Below, in pieces: positions 20,479 through 29,519 of a DNA stretch of 64,000 nucleotides; within the stretch, counting starts at the first letter, position 1; each line of letters starts with the position of its first letter. The notes beneath the pieces are model-generated. The model did no database searches and was not told the DNA's origin. It saw only the letters and a list, made by a program, of their open reading frames with translations. A program made the position numbers and the translations under genes. The DNA lies in the NCBI RefSeq assembly GCF_027942865.1, contig NC_134507.1:34773711-34837710 (forward strand), read 5' to 3'. The DNA comes from Odontesthes bonariensis. Its lineage: Eukaryota > Chordata > Actinopteri > Atheriniformes > Atherinopsidae.

Positions 20479-21279
20479 ATGTCTCTCAGAACGGCGCAAA
20501 AAATGTTTCTCATTTCACCCCATCAGTTCAGACATTTGACTCAACCAGAGACCTCCATCAGACAAACGGCGGAGGAGGAATTAGATGGTAAAATGAGAGC
20601 TATACTCGATGAGTCGGGAATGAACTCTTATGAAAAAATTAAGAAATATAACGCTCTGTTGCAGAGATATCTCACCCTAATCAAGCAGGGTCAAATAGAG
20701 GAACCTCAAGTGACTGTGACTCTACAACGTAAAAGCGTTAATGACCCAATACCTGAATCAGATTCCACTGAGACGGATCGTGTTCACGATACCGCTCAGA
20801 TAGAACTGGATGCAACAGCGAATGAGGTGTTAAAAATCCTCCCCAAGCGTGATCGTCGAAATGGAGAATACATTCTGAGAAAATTATCTGAGAGAAACGG
20901 ATGGACCGCTAAGGGCGAATTTATTTACCAGGGGCAGGCTGTGAGAGGGTCTCATTTGATTGATTTGCTTAAAAATCTTTTACTCCCTTTTAAAAGAAAA
21001 ACCAGTGCCCTGCAACCGACAGGTTGGATGAGTTTTCTTAATACCCTGAATGAACTGAACATACCCATATCCTCTGTGAATAACCCACAAGCACGTGATC
21101 AGTACCAACGCCTCAGAACGGATCCGAGTGGTTTGGAGAAAAGGCCAATCGTAAAAACCAGAAAGAAAATAACCCTTTCTCCGCATTTTTTAAGACCGGT
21201 GGAGCAAGATGAAGCTGCAGGTGGACAGAGTCTGCGTAAAAGGACAAAACCTCTCCGTTGGGATACCTTATCCCCTTAA
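20479..21279 (+). CDS. Polinton conserved protein, unassigned
   Basis: The 266-residue protein follows the previous gene with almost no gap. It has a charged, helical N-terminal half (IRQTAEEELDGKMRAILDESG). A central segment, NEVLKILPKRDRRNGEYILR, is followed by SERNGWTAKGEFIYQGQAV. The C-terminus is basic. It lies in the plus-strand Polinton block, so a virion or DNA-packaging role is plausible, but I see no catalytic motif. Confidence 0.65.
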   Translation: MSLRTAQKMFLISPHQFRHLTQPETSIRQTAEEELDGKMRAILDESGMNSYEKIKKYNALLQRYLTLIKQGQIEEPQVTVTLQRKSVNDPIPESDSTETDRVHDTAQIELDATANEVLKILPKRDRRNGEYILRKLSERNGWTAKGEFIYQGQAVRGSHLIDLLKNLLLPFKRKTSALQPTGWMSFLNTLNELNIPISSVNNPQARDQYQRLRTDPSGLEKRPIVKTRKKITLSPHFLRPVEQDEAAGGQSLRKRTKPLRWDTLSP

Positions 21280-21395
21280 ACCTCTGTAAGAAATGAATTA
21301 AAAAGACACAGTTATTTGTTCTCAATAAAGTGTTTATTGATCCCAGTTTTTTCAGAGTGTACAGTTTTCTTTTTTTTTTTTTTTTTTCCATGCAT

Positions 21396-21938
21396 TCACA
21401 ATTTGTAACAATCTTTGAACATCTGTAAAGAGCAGGCTCTGTGATGAAAATAGGCACCATTCTGCTTTCTGATGCATCTCTGGTATTTTTTCACAAAGTT
21501 GGACACCATCACATCGTTTTTAAGAACATCACCACCGTAGGAAGTTAATACTTGCTGCAGAGATAGACCGCAGGCTCGTCTGCAGAGGTAATAAATACAG
21601 TGTTGACCGCATACGATGGACAGGGTGTTCTGAAGTTGGCGGTTGTGGTACAATATTTCCGAGGATCGATCTTTCAGAAATGAAACAATGTCTGACGGGT
21701 AGTGAGTAAAATCTGGAGGTAATCCATAAGAATCAAAAAAGGTGGCTTGACCATTCTCCTCCAAAGTCAGAGCTAGCCAGTGTTCTCCGGGCATGTGAGA
21801 AGGATGAGTGTTCACGATAAAGTAGGATGGTTTTGTAAACGTTTGTGCGAGTAAGGGGAGCTGGTCACAGGCCCACACGCCGCAAAACAGGTCTCCCAGT
21901 AAGTGATGCAGCAGGCTCTCGATCTCGTAGTTATTCAT
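21396..21938 (-). CDS. PRO: Polinton cysteine protease (adenovirus maturation type)
   Basis: The start at MNNYEIESLL (21938) is preferred because the upstream extension overlaps the capsid gene. The protein has the adenovirus/Ulp1-type triad: histidine in PGEHWLAL, an acidic residue in TFFDSYGLP, and a glutamine then cysteine in SIVCGQHCIYYL. This enzyme would process capsid proteins during assembly. It lies directly downstream of the major capsid gene on the same strand, the usual Polinton arrangement. Confidence 0.9.
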   Translation of the reverse strand: MNNYEIESLLHHLLGDLFCGVWACDQLPLLAQTFTKPSYFIVNTHPSHMPGEHWLALTLEENGQATFFDSYGLPPDFTHYPSDIVSFLKDRSSEILYHNRQLQNTLSIVCGQHCIYYLCRRACGLSLQQVLTSYGGDVLKNDVMVSNFVKKYQRCIRKQNGAYFHHRACSLQMFKDCYKL

Positions 21939-21951
21939 GCTCTCTCTTTTT

Positions 21952-23259
21952 TTAATAATAGTCCACCAGCACCTGTCTTCTTGAGTTGATCTCCAAAATG
22001 GAATCGTAACACGCATATACAATTAGAGTAGTGGTATGTGGTAGCGGTACTCTAAACCTCATTTCCAATCTTAAATTCCCATTGGATACAGGTGATAACG
22101 CCTCGGTATCCTCACCAGGGTTTAGATTAAAGACAAAAAGCGAATACCCATTATTAAATTCTTCACGATTGATACTCAGAGGGAGGTCTTTTAAATGGCG
22201 ACCGGTAGCGATGAACATGTTGTAAAATTCTCTGACTGAAATGCCTTGGTTGAACTGCGGTTGGAATGCCTTGGCGGGGACTTGTCTGCCATCTTGGCAG
22301 AGGGCCAGATATTCTATATCCATGTGTTTAAAATTAAAAGGTGAGAGGTCGCGTCTGCCTGTGAATGCCTCGTGATGCACCATGCCTAAAACAATATATT
22401 TAGGCATCGCTCCCAAAAAGAGATTCTCCTGATTACATATCCTAGAGTTTTCAGGAATGGAGTATGTTTTCACATTCACACGTGACAGAGGATAGAGGGC
22501 ATTTCCTCTCATTAAGGCGGATGTATGGCCTAAACGAACCGCCGGGGAGACGGTGACTTTTTTGACAAAAAGAGAGGCGCCTAATATCTGCAATCGGAAA
22601 GTTGAATCTCTAGCTCCCATGAGGTAGAAGGCTTCACTAGCCCTGGTTAGTTTAATTCTCATATCCACAGAGTTCAACAGAAGTCTTTCACAGAAAAAGA
22701 CATCCCCGTGGAGAGGACCCATTAGATGTACTTCTCTGGAATTAGCTGTAGAGGCCGCTCTCTGGTTTAATCCTCTGTTTGGACCGTTATTGGTCACTAT
22801 AGAGTCAACAGATCCGGCCGTATCTTTATAGTAAAGACCGGCGCTGAACTGACTCTTTAACGCATCTTCAGAAAAGTTGAGCAAAGTCTCAATCATGGCT
22901 CTATAAGGATGAGTGGCGCTAGACTGTGAAATTAATCTATCCCCCAGAGTAACATCGCATTGACTGAAAAGTGTATTGAGAGGATAATTGATGAGGCCCA
23001 CTGGTGCATCGTTGACCAGGTCAGTTCCATCTGCATTGGTGATCTTAACGCGGAGATGTAGCAAGGTGTCATTCAGATCAAGATATTTTTCTCCATCTCC
23101 CGGTATAAAAAACTCAATCGGACCATTCTCAGTAATGGCCGAAAGAGGCCTAATTTCCGTGTAGACCTTATCCTCTATAGAAAGCTGAGTCATAGGTACT
23201 GAAAATAAGTCCAGTTCTGCCAGGGTGCACTCCGGGGATTTGTGATGCAAAAGAGCCAT
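21952..23259 (-). CDS. MCP: Polinton major capsid protein (double jelly-roll)
   Basis: This 435-residue protein occupies the major capsid position next to the protease. Recognisable segments include NGPIEFFIPGDGEKYLDLND near the N-terminus and YPLNTLFSQCDVTLGDRLI. MGPLHGDVFFCERLLLNSVD and FYNMFIATGRHL come later. The alternating hydrophobic strands and length fit the double jelly-roll capsid proteins described for Polintons. Confidence 0.88.
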   Translation of the reverse strand: MALLHHKSPECTLAELDLFSVPMTQLSIEDKVYTEIRPLSAITENGPIEFFIPGDGEKYLDLNDTLLHLRVKITNADGTDLVNDAPVGLINYPLNTLFSQCDVTLGDRLISQSSATHPYRAMIETLLNFSEDALKSQFSAGLYYKDTAGSVDSIVTNNGPNRGLNQRAASTANSREVHLMGPLHGDVFFCERLLLNSVDMRIKLTRASEAFYLMGARDSTFRLQILGASLFVKKVTVSPAVRLGHTSALMRGNALYPLSRVNVKTYSIPENSRICNQENLFLGAMPKYIVLGMVHHEAFTGRRDLSPFNFKHMDIEYLALCQDGRQVPAKAFQPQFNQGISVREFYNMFIATGRHLKDLPLSINREEFNNGYSLFVFNLNPGEDTEALSPVSNGNLRLEMRFRVPLPHTTTLIVYACYDSILEINSRRQVLVDYY

Positions 23260-23297
23260 GTTTTTATTCTCTCGCCCCTGCTCCTTCTATTTATGAT

Positions 23298-23726
23298 TCA
23301 GTGAAATATATCTCTGCTCTGTGTAGACTTCCTACCCCTAGGTCTGTTTATCCCGACTGACTTCTTCCTTTTTGCCCTCCTCTGTATTTGTAACCCTCTC
23401 ACACGTTCACCAGGCGGCCGCTTCCTCGGTCTTCGTGAGAGAACCGTTATCCCTGACCCATCTTGACCTCCTGATATTTTAGTCATGGCTTTACCTACAA
23501 CATCTGAGGCTATGTTTGTGGCTGCTGTCTTCAGATATGGCTTGGCTATAGCAAAGCCTTTTTTAACTAAGGGCGCAACAAAACGGAATAATTTTGAAAA
23601 TATAGACCCTATCCCGCGGCCGTACATTACAGGTGCTCCATAAAAGCCGGGCAAGGTCCCGCCTACCTGGTTCTCGTAATAGTTTACAAAGCGATGAGGG
23701 TCATCCCTCATGTTCATCTTAACCAT
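23298..23726 (-). CDS. Polinton small basic virion-type protein
   Basis: The 142-residue protein starts MVKMNMRDDPHRFVNYYENQ. It has a glycine-rich hydrophobic centre (GRGIGSIFSKLFRFVAPLVK) and a strongly basic tail (RRPRKRPPGERVRG, RRAKRKKS). Location between the two capsid genes and this composition suggest a core or membrane-lytic protein analogous to adenoviral minor proteins. That is inference from context. Confidence 0.7.
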   Translation of the reverse strand: MVKMNMRDDPHRFVNYYENQVGGTLPGFYGAPVMYGRGIGSIFSKLFRFVAPLVKKGFAIAKPYLKTAATNIASDVVGKAMTKISGGQDGSGITVLSRRPRKRPPGERVRGLQIQRRAKRKKSVGINRPRGRKSTQSRDIFH

Positions 23727-23833
23727 GTTGCTTTGTTTTGTTATCCTTTTTTTTTTCTTAACACAGGCGTCACCTATGGGGTTAATGTCTGCTCAATGTC
23801 TTACTCTCTCACTGATATCTGAGTGAATGACCA

Positions 23834-24604
23834 TCATTTCATAACGTGCTGCGTTTTCACCGGTCGGAAATGTAATCTCACAATGGTTTTCCCGTAAGTA
23901 AAATTTACCGGAACATTTTGATCTGTTCTGATCTCGATCTGAATGTTTTCAATGTGCTTCTTTGCTACAGGTAGATAGTTGACTGGGTTAAAAGTATGCG
24001 TGATTATATCACCAAACTTCCCATCTACTCTAACTGTTCGTAAGAGAGGTGCGTACGCATCACCGACTATCTGTGGAGCAACCACATCGCTGTAGCAATA
24101 AAACTGGTAGAAACCTGATCTTAAATCCATCGGATAAGGGGCTCTCCTTTTATCAAACACAATCCATTCACCAGACTCCACGCCTAGTATGTAGCTCAAT
24201 GGTGGATAAAATCGTAGATGATACTGGGCACCTGCCTGGTACTTGAGTTTATTTTCAAACGTATCCATGACAAAGTAAATATCAGAACCTATTTTTCTAA
24301 GCTGGTTCTCGATCTCTGTCTTTAGTTGAGTCATTTCCTTAAAGTATCCACATCCTATATTCTGGCGATGTATCTTTTCCACCCCCAGCTTCTTCCACTC
24401 AAAATAAGCCTGAGTCTTTGGGACATTGTGCCATGTATGTGGATAGGAAATCTCTGTCAAGGCCACTTGCCACGAACCTTCCAAGTCAATATGTTGTGCT
24501 AAAACCACACGAAAACTGGAGCTAGAATTATGCTTAAAGACATCGAGACTGGCGTTAGAGGGCAGGGTGATATAAAACCCCTCGTCCTCTTCCGTTCGAT
24601 TCAT
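23834..24604 (-). CDS. mCP: Polinton minor capsid (penton-like) protein
   Basis: The 256-residue protein starts MNRTEEDEGFYITLPSNAS. It contains DLEGSWQVALTEISYPHTW and YPPLSYILGVESGEWIVFD, motifs typical of the single jelly-roll minor capsid protein of Polintons and adintovirus-like elements. It would form the capsid vertices. It is next to the integrase gene with a 39-bp gap. Confidence 0.85.
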   Translation of the reverse strand: MNRTEEDEGFYITLPSNASLDVFKHNSSSSFRVVLAQHIDLEGSWQVALTEISYPHTWHNVPKTQAYFEWKKLGVEKIHRQNIGCGYFKEMTQLKTEIENQLRKIGSDIYFVMDTFENKLKYQAGAQYHLRFYPPLSYILGVESGEWIVFDKRRAPYPMDLRSGFYQFYCYSDVVAPQIVGDAYAPLLRTVRVDGKFGDIITHTFNPVNYLPVAKKHIENIQIEIRTDQNVPVNFTYGKTIVRLHFRPVKTQHVMK

Positions 24605-24643
24605 GATGTAAAGTAACTTGTGGGGAGTAATGAAGGCTTCTTT

Positions 24644-25732
24644 TTATACGCCGCGAAGATCGCTGGCTCTGACCCAGCTGTTGAATTTCTCAGGCCAATT
24701 TTTCCAGCGGACAAGGACCTGTTTTATACCTCTGACGGTGCGTTGTTTTAATACCTCCTCCACTTGGTACATCTTGTCTTTATTCAGTTTAACTTTTTGG
24801 AGTTCCTCCGCATAAAAGGAACCTTCGATAGGCTCTCCATCAAAATCTTTGAGTTTGTATACACGAGGAGATCGGGCAATCTGATCAGTCACTGTAAACA
24901 CCTCGTCTGTAAAACTTTGTTCATATTTTTTATCAAACACACCTCGCAGTTTAGATATTCTCACACTATCGCCTATTTTAAATCTTATCCTGGAGTCTGC
25001 GCGTGGTTGACCTGAAGTACCACCGTACAGGTTTTTAAACACTTGAAGGGTATTTTCTAAAGTCACCTGCATAGGCATCATTTTTATGCTTGAATGGTAA
25101 CTATGGTTGTAACTTTTCACAAGATCCTGCAGGACATCCAGGTATCGGAGCGTGTTATTAGCAGTAAAAAATTTCCACATCCTCGTTTTTAAAGTACAGT
25201 TAAACCTCTCAATCACTGATGCTTTTACTTCACTGGGTGTAGCAAAATGTTCAATGCTGTAGCGTTCTAGTAAAGCCTTAAATTTCTTGTTAAAGAATTC
25301 TTTACCAGCATCTGTTTGAAGTTTTTTAGGGGTCTTACTTTCTCTAAAAACAGATTCAAAACCCTTCACCACCTCTGCAGCGGATTTTCTCTTGAGAGCA
25401 CGAACGTACGCCTTTTTTGAAAATATGTCAATGACGGTTAATAGGTAATTATAACCATCGTTATGTTCCACCAGGGCCTGCATGTCGCAGAGATCTGCCT
25501 GGAATTGTTTTAAAGGGCTGGTGACAAAAACTCTGTTTCTCGGAAAACGGATTCTTGCAGGCTTATGTAGAGTATAGGCGTCTTGCCCTGATAAAAACTC
25601 TTGAACTTTTTCGTACATAACTTTCCTACCACTTTCATCCTGCACTGCTTTACGTAAACTCTCTACTCCCCCAAAACTACCTGGTCGACCAGGATCGTAG
25701 TAAACCTTTTTCATTAATCTCATTTCAGTCAT
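24644..25732 (-). CDS. INT: Polinton retroviral-type integrase with chromodomain
   Basis: The 362-residue protein has the DDE integrase core. The first aspartate is in FQADLCDMQ, the second in LQTDAGKEFF and the glutamate in SVIERFNCTLK. The C-terminus carries a chromodomain-like segment (YQVEEVLKQR, VLVRWKNWPEKFNSWV). This enzyme inserts the element and produces the 6-bp duplication seen at its ends. Confidence 0.93.
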   Translation of the reverse strand: MTEMRLMKKVYYDPGRPGSFGGVESLRKAVQDESGRKVMYEKVQEFLSGQDAYTLHKPARIRFPRNRVFVTSPLKQFQADLCDMQALVEHNDGYNYLLTVIDIFSKKAYVRALKRKSAAEVVKGFESVFRESKTPKKLQTDAGKEFFNKKFKALLERYSIEHFATPSEVKASVIERFNCTLKTRMWKFFTANNTLRYLDVLQDLVKSYNHSYHSSIKMMPMQVTLENTLQVFKNLYGGTSGQPRADSRIRFKIGDSVRISKLRGVFDKKYEQSFTDEVFTVTDQIARSPRVYKLKDFDGEPIEGSFYAEELQKVKLNKDKMYQVEEVLKQRTVRGIKQVLVRWKNWPEKFNSWVRASDLRGV

Positions 25733-25962
25733 CTTATCTTATGCAGGTTCAGACTTGTACTGATGAAAAAACATAAAACGCATGTATATTTCAATCTTAT
25801 CTTTATTATATACACACATACACACGTTTATATATTCATGAACAATGGATAAATGACAGTAATTTAAGAAGTAGAAAAAGCTAAATGTTATAACAACATC
25901 GTACGTGATTACATCATTAGTCTAAATACTTATAAAATGAAAAAATGTTACATCCCTCTTCT

Positions 25963-26850
25963 TCAACCCTCCCAAAACTTTGTCATGGTTTGAAGTTGTT
26001 GCAGTTTCTCAGCATCCTCTCCAATCAGGTGTTCGTACATGTCCTGAATAGCTGTATTGATTTGTTTCATTACCGTCAGTTCGTACAAGTAAGCTTCAGC
26101 CACAGCCGTGACTCTCGCGTCATCCTCACGAATCCTACGTGCAGTCAAAAGATGCTGAATAGAAGCAACGAATCGTTGATTATAAAGTTTCCGCATCAGT
26201 CTGTAGTAATGGACATGGAAGAAGTCCTCCTCCATCACATCCATACATTGATGTTGTCGTAAACTAGGATGGTCCACGGTGCATCCATAGCAGCATTCTA
26301 CCATGAATTTTTTGATGGTCTCATTCAAGAGGTGTAACACTGCAGTTTTTACAACTTTGATAAACCCCGAATGTACCCATCCATCAAATTCATCCTCACC
26401 CTCATCCCCCTCTTCTCCTTCATCCACGTCCTCCACTCCTCGGTCATCCCGAGTGCCAGCCGATGTACCCTGGCCTGGTGGAATCTGAGAGTCCTCCAAG
26501 TTGTCAGACTCAGCTTCCTCCGGTATTACGGCCATGGTGTTGATGCTAGATCCTACCCGGCAGAGCGTTACGAGGCTGTCATCGGGTGCCGTGGGGGAGA
26601 ACTCAATCTCGGGTGAAGAGGATGGTAAGTACTCGGGTGATATTGATCGTGAGGGAGGGTGGTACGGCTCCAGGTCATAGTCTGGTGATCGACACTGCGG
26701 CGATACGGATGCCTCAGATGGACTCCCTGGTTGCACCAAGAGCGAGGGAGAAGTATCCACCGAACAGCAATCAGGGATCTCCCCGCACGTGGTCTTCTGA
26801 ATATTAGTACTCATCCTGCTCTCGGTGTTGGTTGCTGAGTTCCTGACCAT
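25963..26850 (-). CDS. Polinton acidic protein with C-terminal CCHC-like motif
   Basis: The 295-residue protein has a disordered, Ser/Pro-rich N-terminal half and a strongly acidic stretch (GVEDVDEGEEGDEGEDEFDG). A conserved-looking C-terminal domain contains CCYGCTVDHPSLRQHQCM, a possible zinc site. A helical tail follows (FFHVHYYRLMRKLYNQRFV). I do not recognise a family with certainty. The layout resembles small regulatory or transforming proteins of DNA viruses, but that is only a hint. Confidence 0.55.
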   Translation of the reverse strand: MVRNSATNTESRMSTNIQKTTCGEIPDCCSVDTSPSLLVQPGSPSEASVSPQCRSPDYDLEPYHPPSRSISPEYLPSSSPEIEFSPTAPDDSLVTLCRVGSSINTMAVIPEEAESDNLEDSQIPPGQGTSAGTRDDRGVEDVDEGEEGDEGEDEFDGWVHSGFIKVVKTAVLHLLNETIKKFMVECCYGCTVDHPSLRQHQCMDVMEEDFFHVHYYRLMRKLYNQRFVASIQHLLTARRIREDDARVTAVAEAYLYELTVMKQINTAIQDMYEHLIGEDAEKLQQLQTMTKFWEG

Positions 26851-26950
26851 GCTGCAATGTCTCTTTATAAACCTAAAGGTTAGGGGGTGTGGTTAATGTC
26901 TAGGGGGTGGAGGATGAGGAGGAGGAGGTAGTACTTGATTGGCGGTATGT

Positions 26951-27730
26951 CTATACAGCCAGTGTTTTCTTGACTGCCAGAATTTCAACCCAATTCTGAC
27001 AGCTGCGGAAGAGCGAGGAAATCCGCTCCGCTATTTCATCCATCTTCTCCATCCATGCTGCGTGAGGTAGTGCTAGCATCGTTCTAAACACACCACAGTC
27101 AGAGTTAAAACACTCAAGAACAAAAAGATCCCCGTCTATCTTATCACTAGATTCCCGGGAGCTTGCACGAAAGAACCAGCGACCACTGACTGCTGTTTTC
27201 GATTGCCACACCGCACTGAAAGCCATCCTTGTTTGGGCTATCTCGGTATCATTTAGAGGAGTCATCACTCTCGGGCGTTTAACAGGAGGTCCCTGGCTTT
27301 CTCCTGATTCTACCTTCACTGATGCCTCTTCCCGAAATCCTCCAGGACGACGACGAGGGGTTGCTAGCTTCAACACTCCCCAGTCGTTGGAGGTTAGCAT
27401 ACCCACGCTGGTCAGAGGCCCCAGAGTCTCATCATTTTCGTCGAGCTGATACAGACAGAGCTCGCCTATTTCATACCTGAACACATACCCCCATTTTCCA
27501 CGCATTCTATAGGGCTCCAACGACCATTCTTCCTGTAGAGATTCAGGCGGAGGCTGCTGCGTTCTACACAGGAACACCGTACACCTTTTGGGAGCATCTG
27601 GCACCAATGGAGGATCTTGATATAAAGTTACCGGAGTCTCACAAATGAGAGAGCGCCGAGTAAATAACCTCTCCCCCATCTGCGAAGATTTCTCTTCTTC
27701 TTCTTTTACTCTGCTTCTTGTCCTAATCAT
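26951..27730 (-). CDS. Polinton right-end protein, unassigned
   Basis: The 259-residue protein lies next to the right terminal repeat. The N-terminus is basic and charged (MIRTRSRVKEEEEKSS). The centre holds GKWGYVFRYEIGELCLYQLD, which looks like a small beta-rich domain. A Pro/Arg nuclear-signal-like stretch (GPPVKRPRVMTP) follows, then a C-terminal domain with SGRWFFRASSRES and LFVLECFNSDCGVF. I do not recognise it. Confidence 0.55.
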   Translation of the reverse strand: MIRTRSRVKEEEEKSSQMGERLFTRRSLICETPVTLYQDPPLVPDAPKRCTVFLCRTQQPPPESLQEEWSLEPYRMRGKWGYVFRYEIGELCLYQLDENDETLGPLTSVGMLTSNDWGVLKLATPRRRPGGFREEASVKVESGESQGPPVKRPRVMTPLNDTEIAQTRMAFSAVWQSKTAVSGRWFFRASSRESSDKIDGDLFVLECFNSDCGVFRTMLALPHAAWMEKMDEIAERISSLFRSCQNWVEILAVKKTLAV

Positions 27731-27802
27731 CCTGAATCAGTTATCTTCACACTGATATTGCGCTCTACATACAGATTCGTTCAGGGTTTTATACATTACC
27801 AA

Positions 27803-28435
27803 AACCCCACCCTTCTATCATCTCATTGGTCCTCAAAGTCACGGGCTATACATGACCTTTATCCTATTTTTCCCCTACAGGGATCTGCAAAGCTGCCAAA
27901 CAGCTATTTTTTCGTCATTTCTAGTCCCGAGGATACTTCAAATTGTTGTCAGCTTTGCTCCTAAAACTTAAACTTTCCCTATTCCGTCATTAAACACTCT
28001 TTCATTTATACACTCAATAAATATTTAGACTTACCTAATTACTTTATACTATTTTCACCCATACAGGGATCTGCAAAGCCGCCAAACAGCTATTTTTTCG
28101 TCATTCCTAGTCCCGACGATACTTCAAAATGTTGTCAGCTTTGCTCCTAAAACTTAAACTTTCCCTATTTTGTCATTAAACAATCTTTCATTTTACACTC
28201 AATAAATATTTAGATCCATCCCTTAACCACTCCCCACCTAAACACCTTCCCATAACTCCTCCCCTAACACCACTCCCCTAACCCCCTCCTCCCCCTCCCC
28301 CCTATAGCCCCTCCCCCCACACCTCATGACCAGGGGTCACTAGAGTTCACCTCGTGACCAGGGGTCAACTAGAGTTCACCTGTCACATCCAATTAACTAA
28401 TTAAGTTTGACGAAAGGGTGTTACTTTAAGTGTGT
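27803..28435. repeat. Polinton right terminal inverted repeat
   Basis: It is the reverse complement of the left terminal repeat. Homology fades near CCCACCCTTCTATC at about 27805. Confidence 0.9.
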
Positions 28436-28441
28436 CAGTAC

Positions 28442-28622
28442 TTACCTTGCGCAGCGAGAAGATGAAAAAGGACTGACCTGCTGATGTTGCCGGAAGTATA
28501 TAGGCTCTCCGGGGTCAGCAGGGGGTCACGAGTGACGTTGTTGGTATTAACACTCGACCTGCGCATACGCATCCAGTGCTTGAAAGCACCGCCTCTGGCG
28601 GTCAGTAAGGATGAAATAGAAC
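28442..28622 (-). repeat. DIRS copy 1, 5' inverted terminal repeat piece
   Basis: This is the 5' end of DIRS copy 1, cut off by the Polinton. As reverse complement it matches the terminal repeat at 577-727. It ends at AAC (28620-28622), the same trinucleotide as at the other end. Confidence 0.85.
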
Positions 28623-29385
28623 AGTGTCTCACAGTTTCAGACACTAAATGTGTCTTTTAGTTTGAATCTCAGCTGACATTACAACAACTGTAGAGGGACT
28701 CATATCATTTCACCAGCTGGAGCAGCACCTGGGATCTTTTGGGAGAAAAGGGGATTCTCTCCATGCTGATAGAGCTGGTGATAAATGAGTTTATGGATCC
28801 TACATATTACACAGTAAAACAATGATAAAGGTGCTTTCTGAGCCTTGACATATTTTTCTTTTATTAGGAAAATGTTCCAAATTTTATCCCATGGAGGGAG
28901 CCAATGAAGTAAAGATTGATGCATAAAATCATTAAAACCTCTCCTGTAAGTTCTCTGTTCAAGTTTTATTTTGGTTCAGCTGCATGTTTCTCTTTGTGGA
29001 ATCTTTAAGCCCTCATAGATCAGTCTGATCCCAACAGAAGTCTGGCAGGTTTACTTGGTTGCTGTAGTTCACTAAAGCAGGACTCTGAGCAGGGCCCTCC
29101 GCTAACAGGCTCTTCTCCTTTAGAGCCAGTGACAGGGTTGGCTTTGGGAGGTGTCGTTGCTCTGTGCTTTAAAGAGCAGGCTTTAATCCACCAAACTTCA
29201 GTTGGATTATGATCTACTTTTCAGAGGATTTGTAAATGACTAAATAAATAACACCACTGACTAAACCTTCAACTGAACCTGAACTGTGAGCAAGAGCCAC
29301 AGGCGCTTGCACACGCAGCGACTGGCAGGGAGAGAGTTTGGCGTCCGACATGTTTGTTTGTTTTAATCGGTTGTATAAGTCTTAA

Positions 29386-29480
29386 TTCAATTCAATTCAA
29401 TTCATTTTTATTTATATAGCGCCAAATACAACAAATGTCATCTCAAGGCACTTAGATAGTAAGTCCAATTCAAGCCAATT
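29386..29480. repeat. Small interspersed repeat inserted in left arm only
   Basis: About 95 bp with TTCAATTCAATTCAATTC, TTTATATAGCGCCAAA and CATCTCAAGGCACTT interrupts sequence that is continuous in the right arm (about 59742). The core looks like a common fish LINE/SINE 3' fragment. It post-dates the inverted duplication. Confidence 0.75.
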
Positions 29481-29519
29481 CCTGACGTTTGTCTGAAGTC
29501 TGTTTAAAGTTTGTCCACG

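Larger units (their letters stand above)
6294..28435. mobile_element. Polinton/Maverick element
   Basis: This 22.1-kb element starts ACACACTTAAAG and ends CTTTAAGTGTGT. It is flanked by a perfect 6-bp target duplication CAGTAC (6288-6293 and 28436-28441), the standard Polinton length. Terminal inverted repeats are about 630 bp. It carries the Polinton gene set: protein-primed DNA polymerase B, packaging ATPase, adenovirus-type protease, major and minor capsid proteins and a chromodomain integrase. It looks nearly whole: one large insertion (the ISL2EU-like transposon at 15057-20140) interrupts it, with perhaps one further break in the left gene. The terminal repeats are almost identical, so the insertion is young. 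Confidence 0.93.
539..28622 (-). mobile_element. DIRS-type YR retroelement, copy 1, split by a Polinton
   Basis: The element reads right to left. Its own sequence is 539-6293 plus 28436-28622, about 5.9 kb, with a 22-kb Polinton between the two parts. It has the full DIRS layout: inverted terminal repeats, a Gag-like frame, overlapping RT/RNase H and tyrosine recombinase frames, and an internal complementary region near the recombinase end. Both outer ends abut AAC/GTT, and there is no longer target duplication, as expected for recombinase-mediated integration. It is broken: besides the Polinton insertion, the polymerase region has about one or two breaks. Near-identity to copy 2 at 60339 indicates recent activity of the family. 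Confidence 0.85.
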
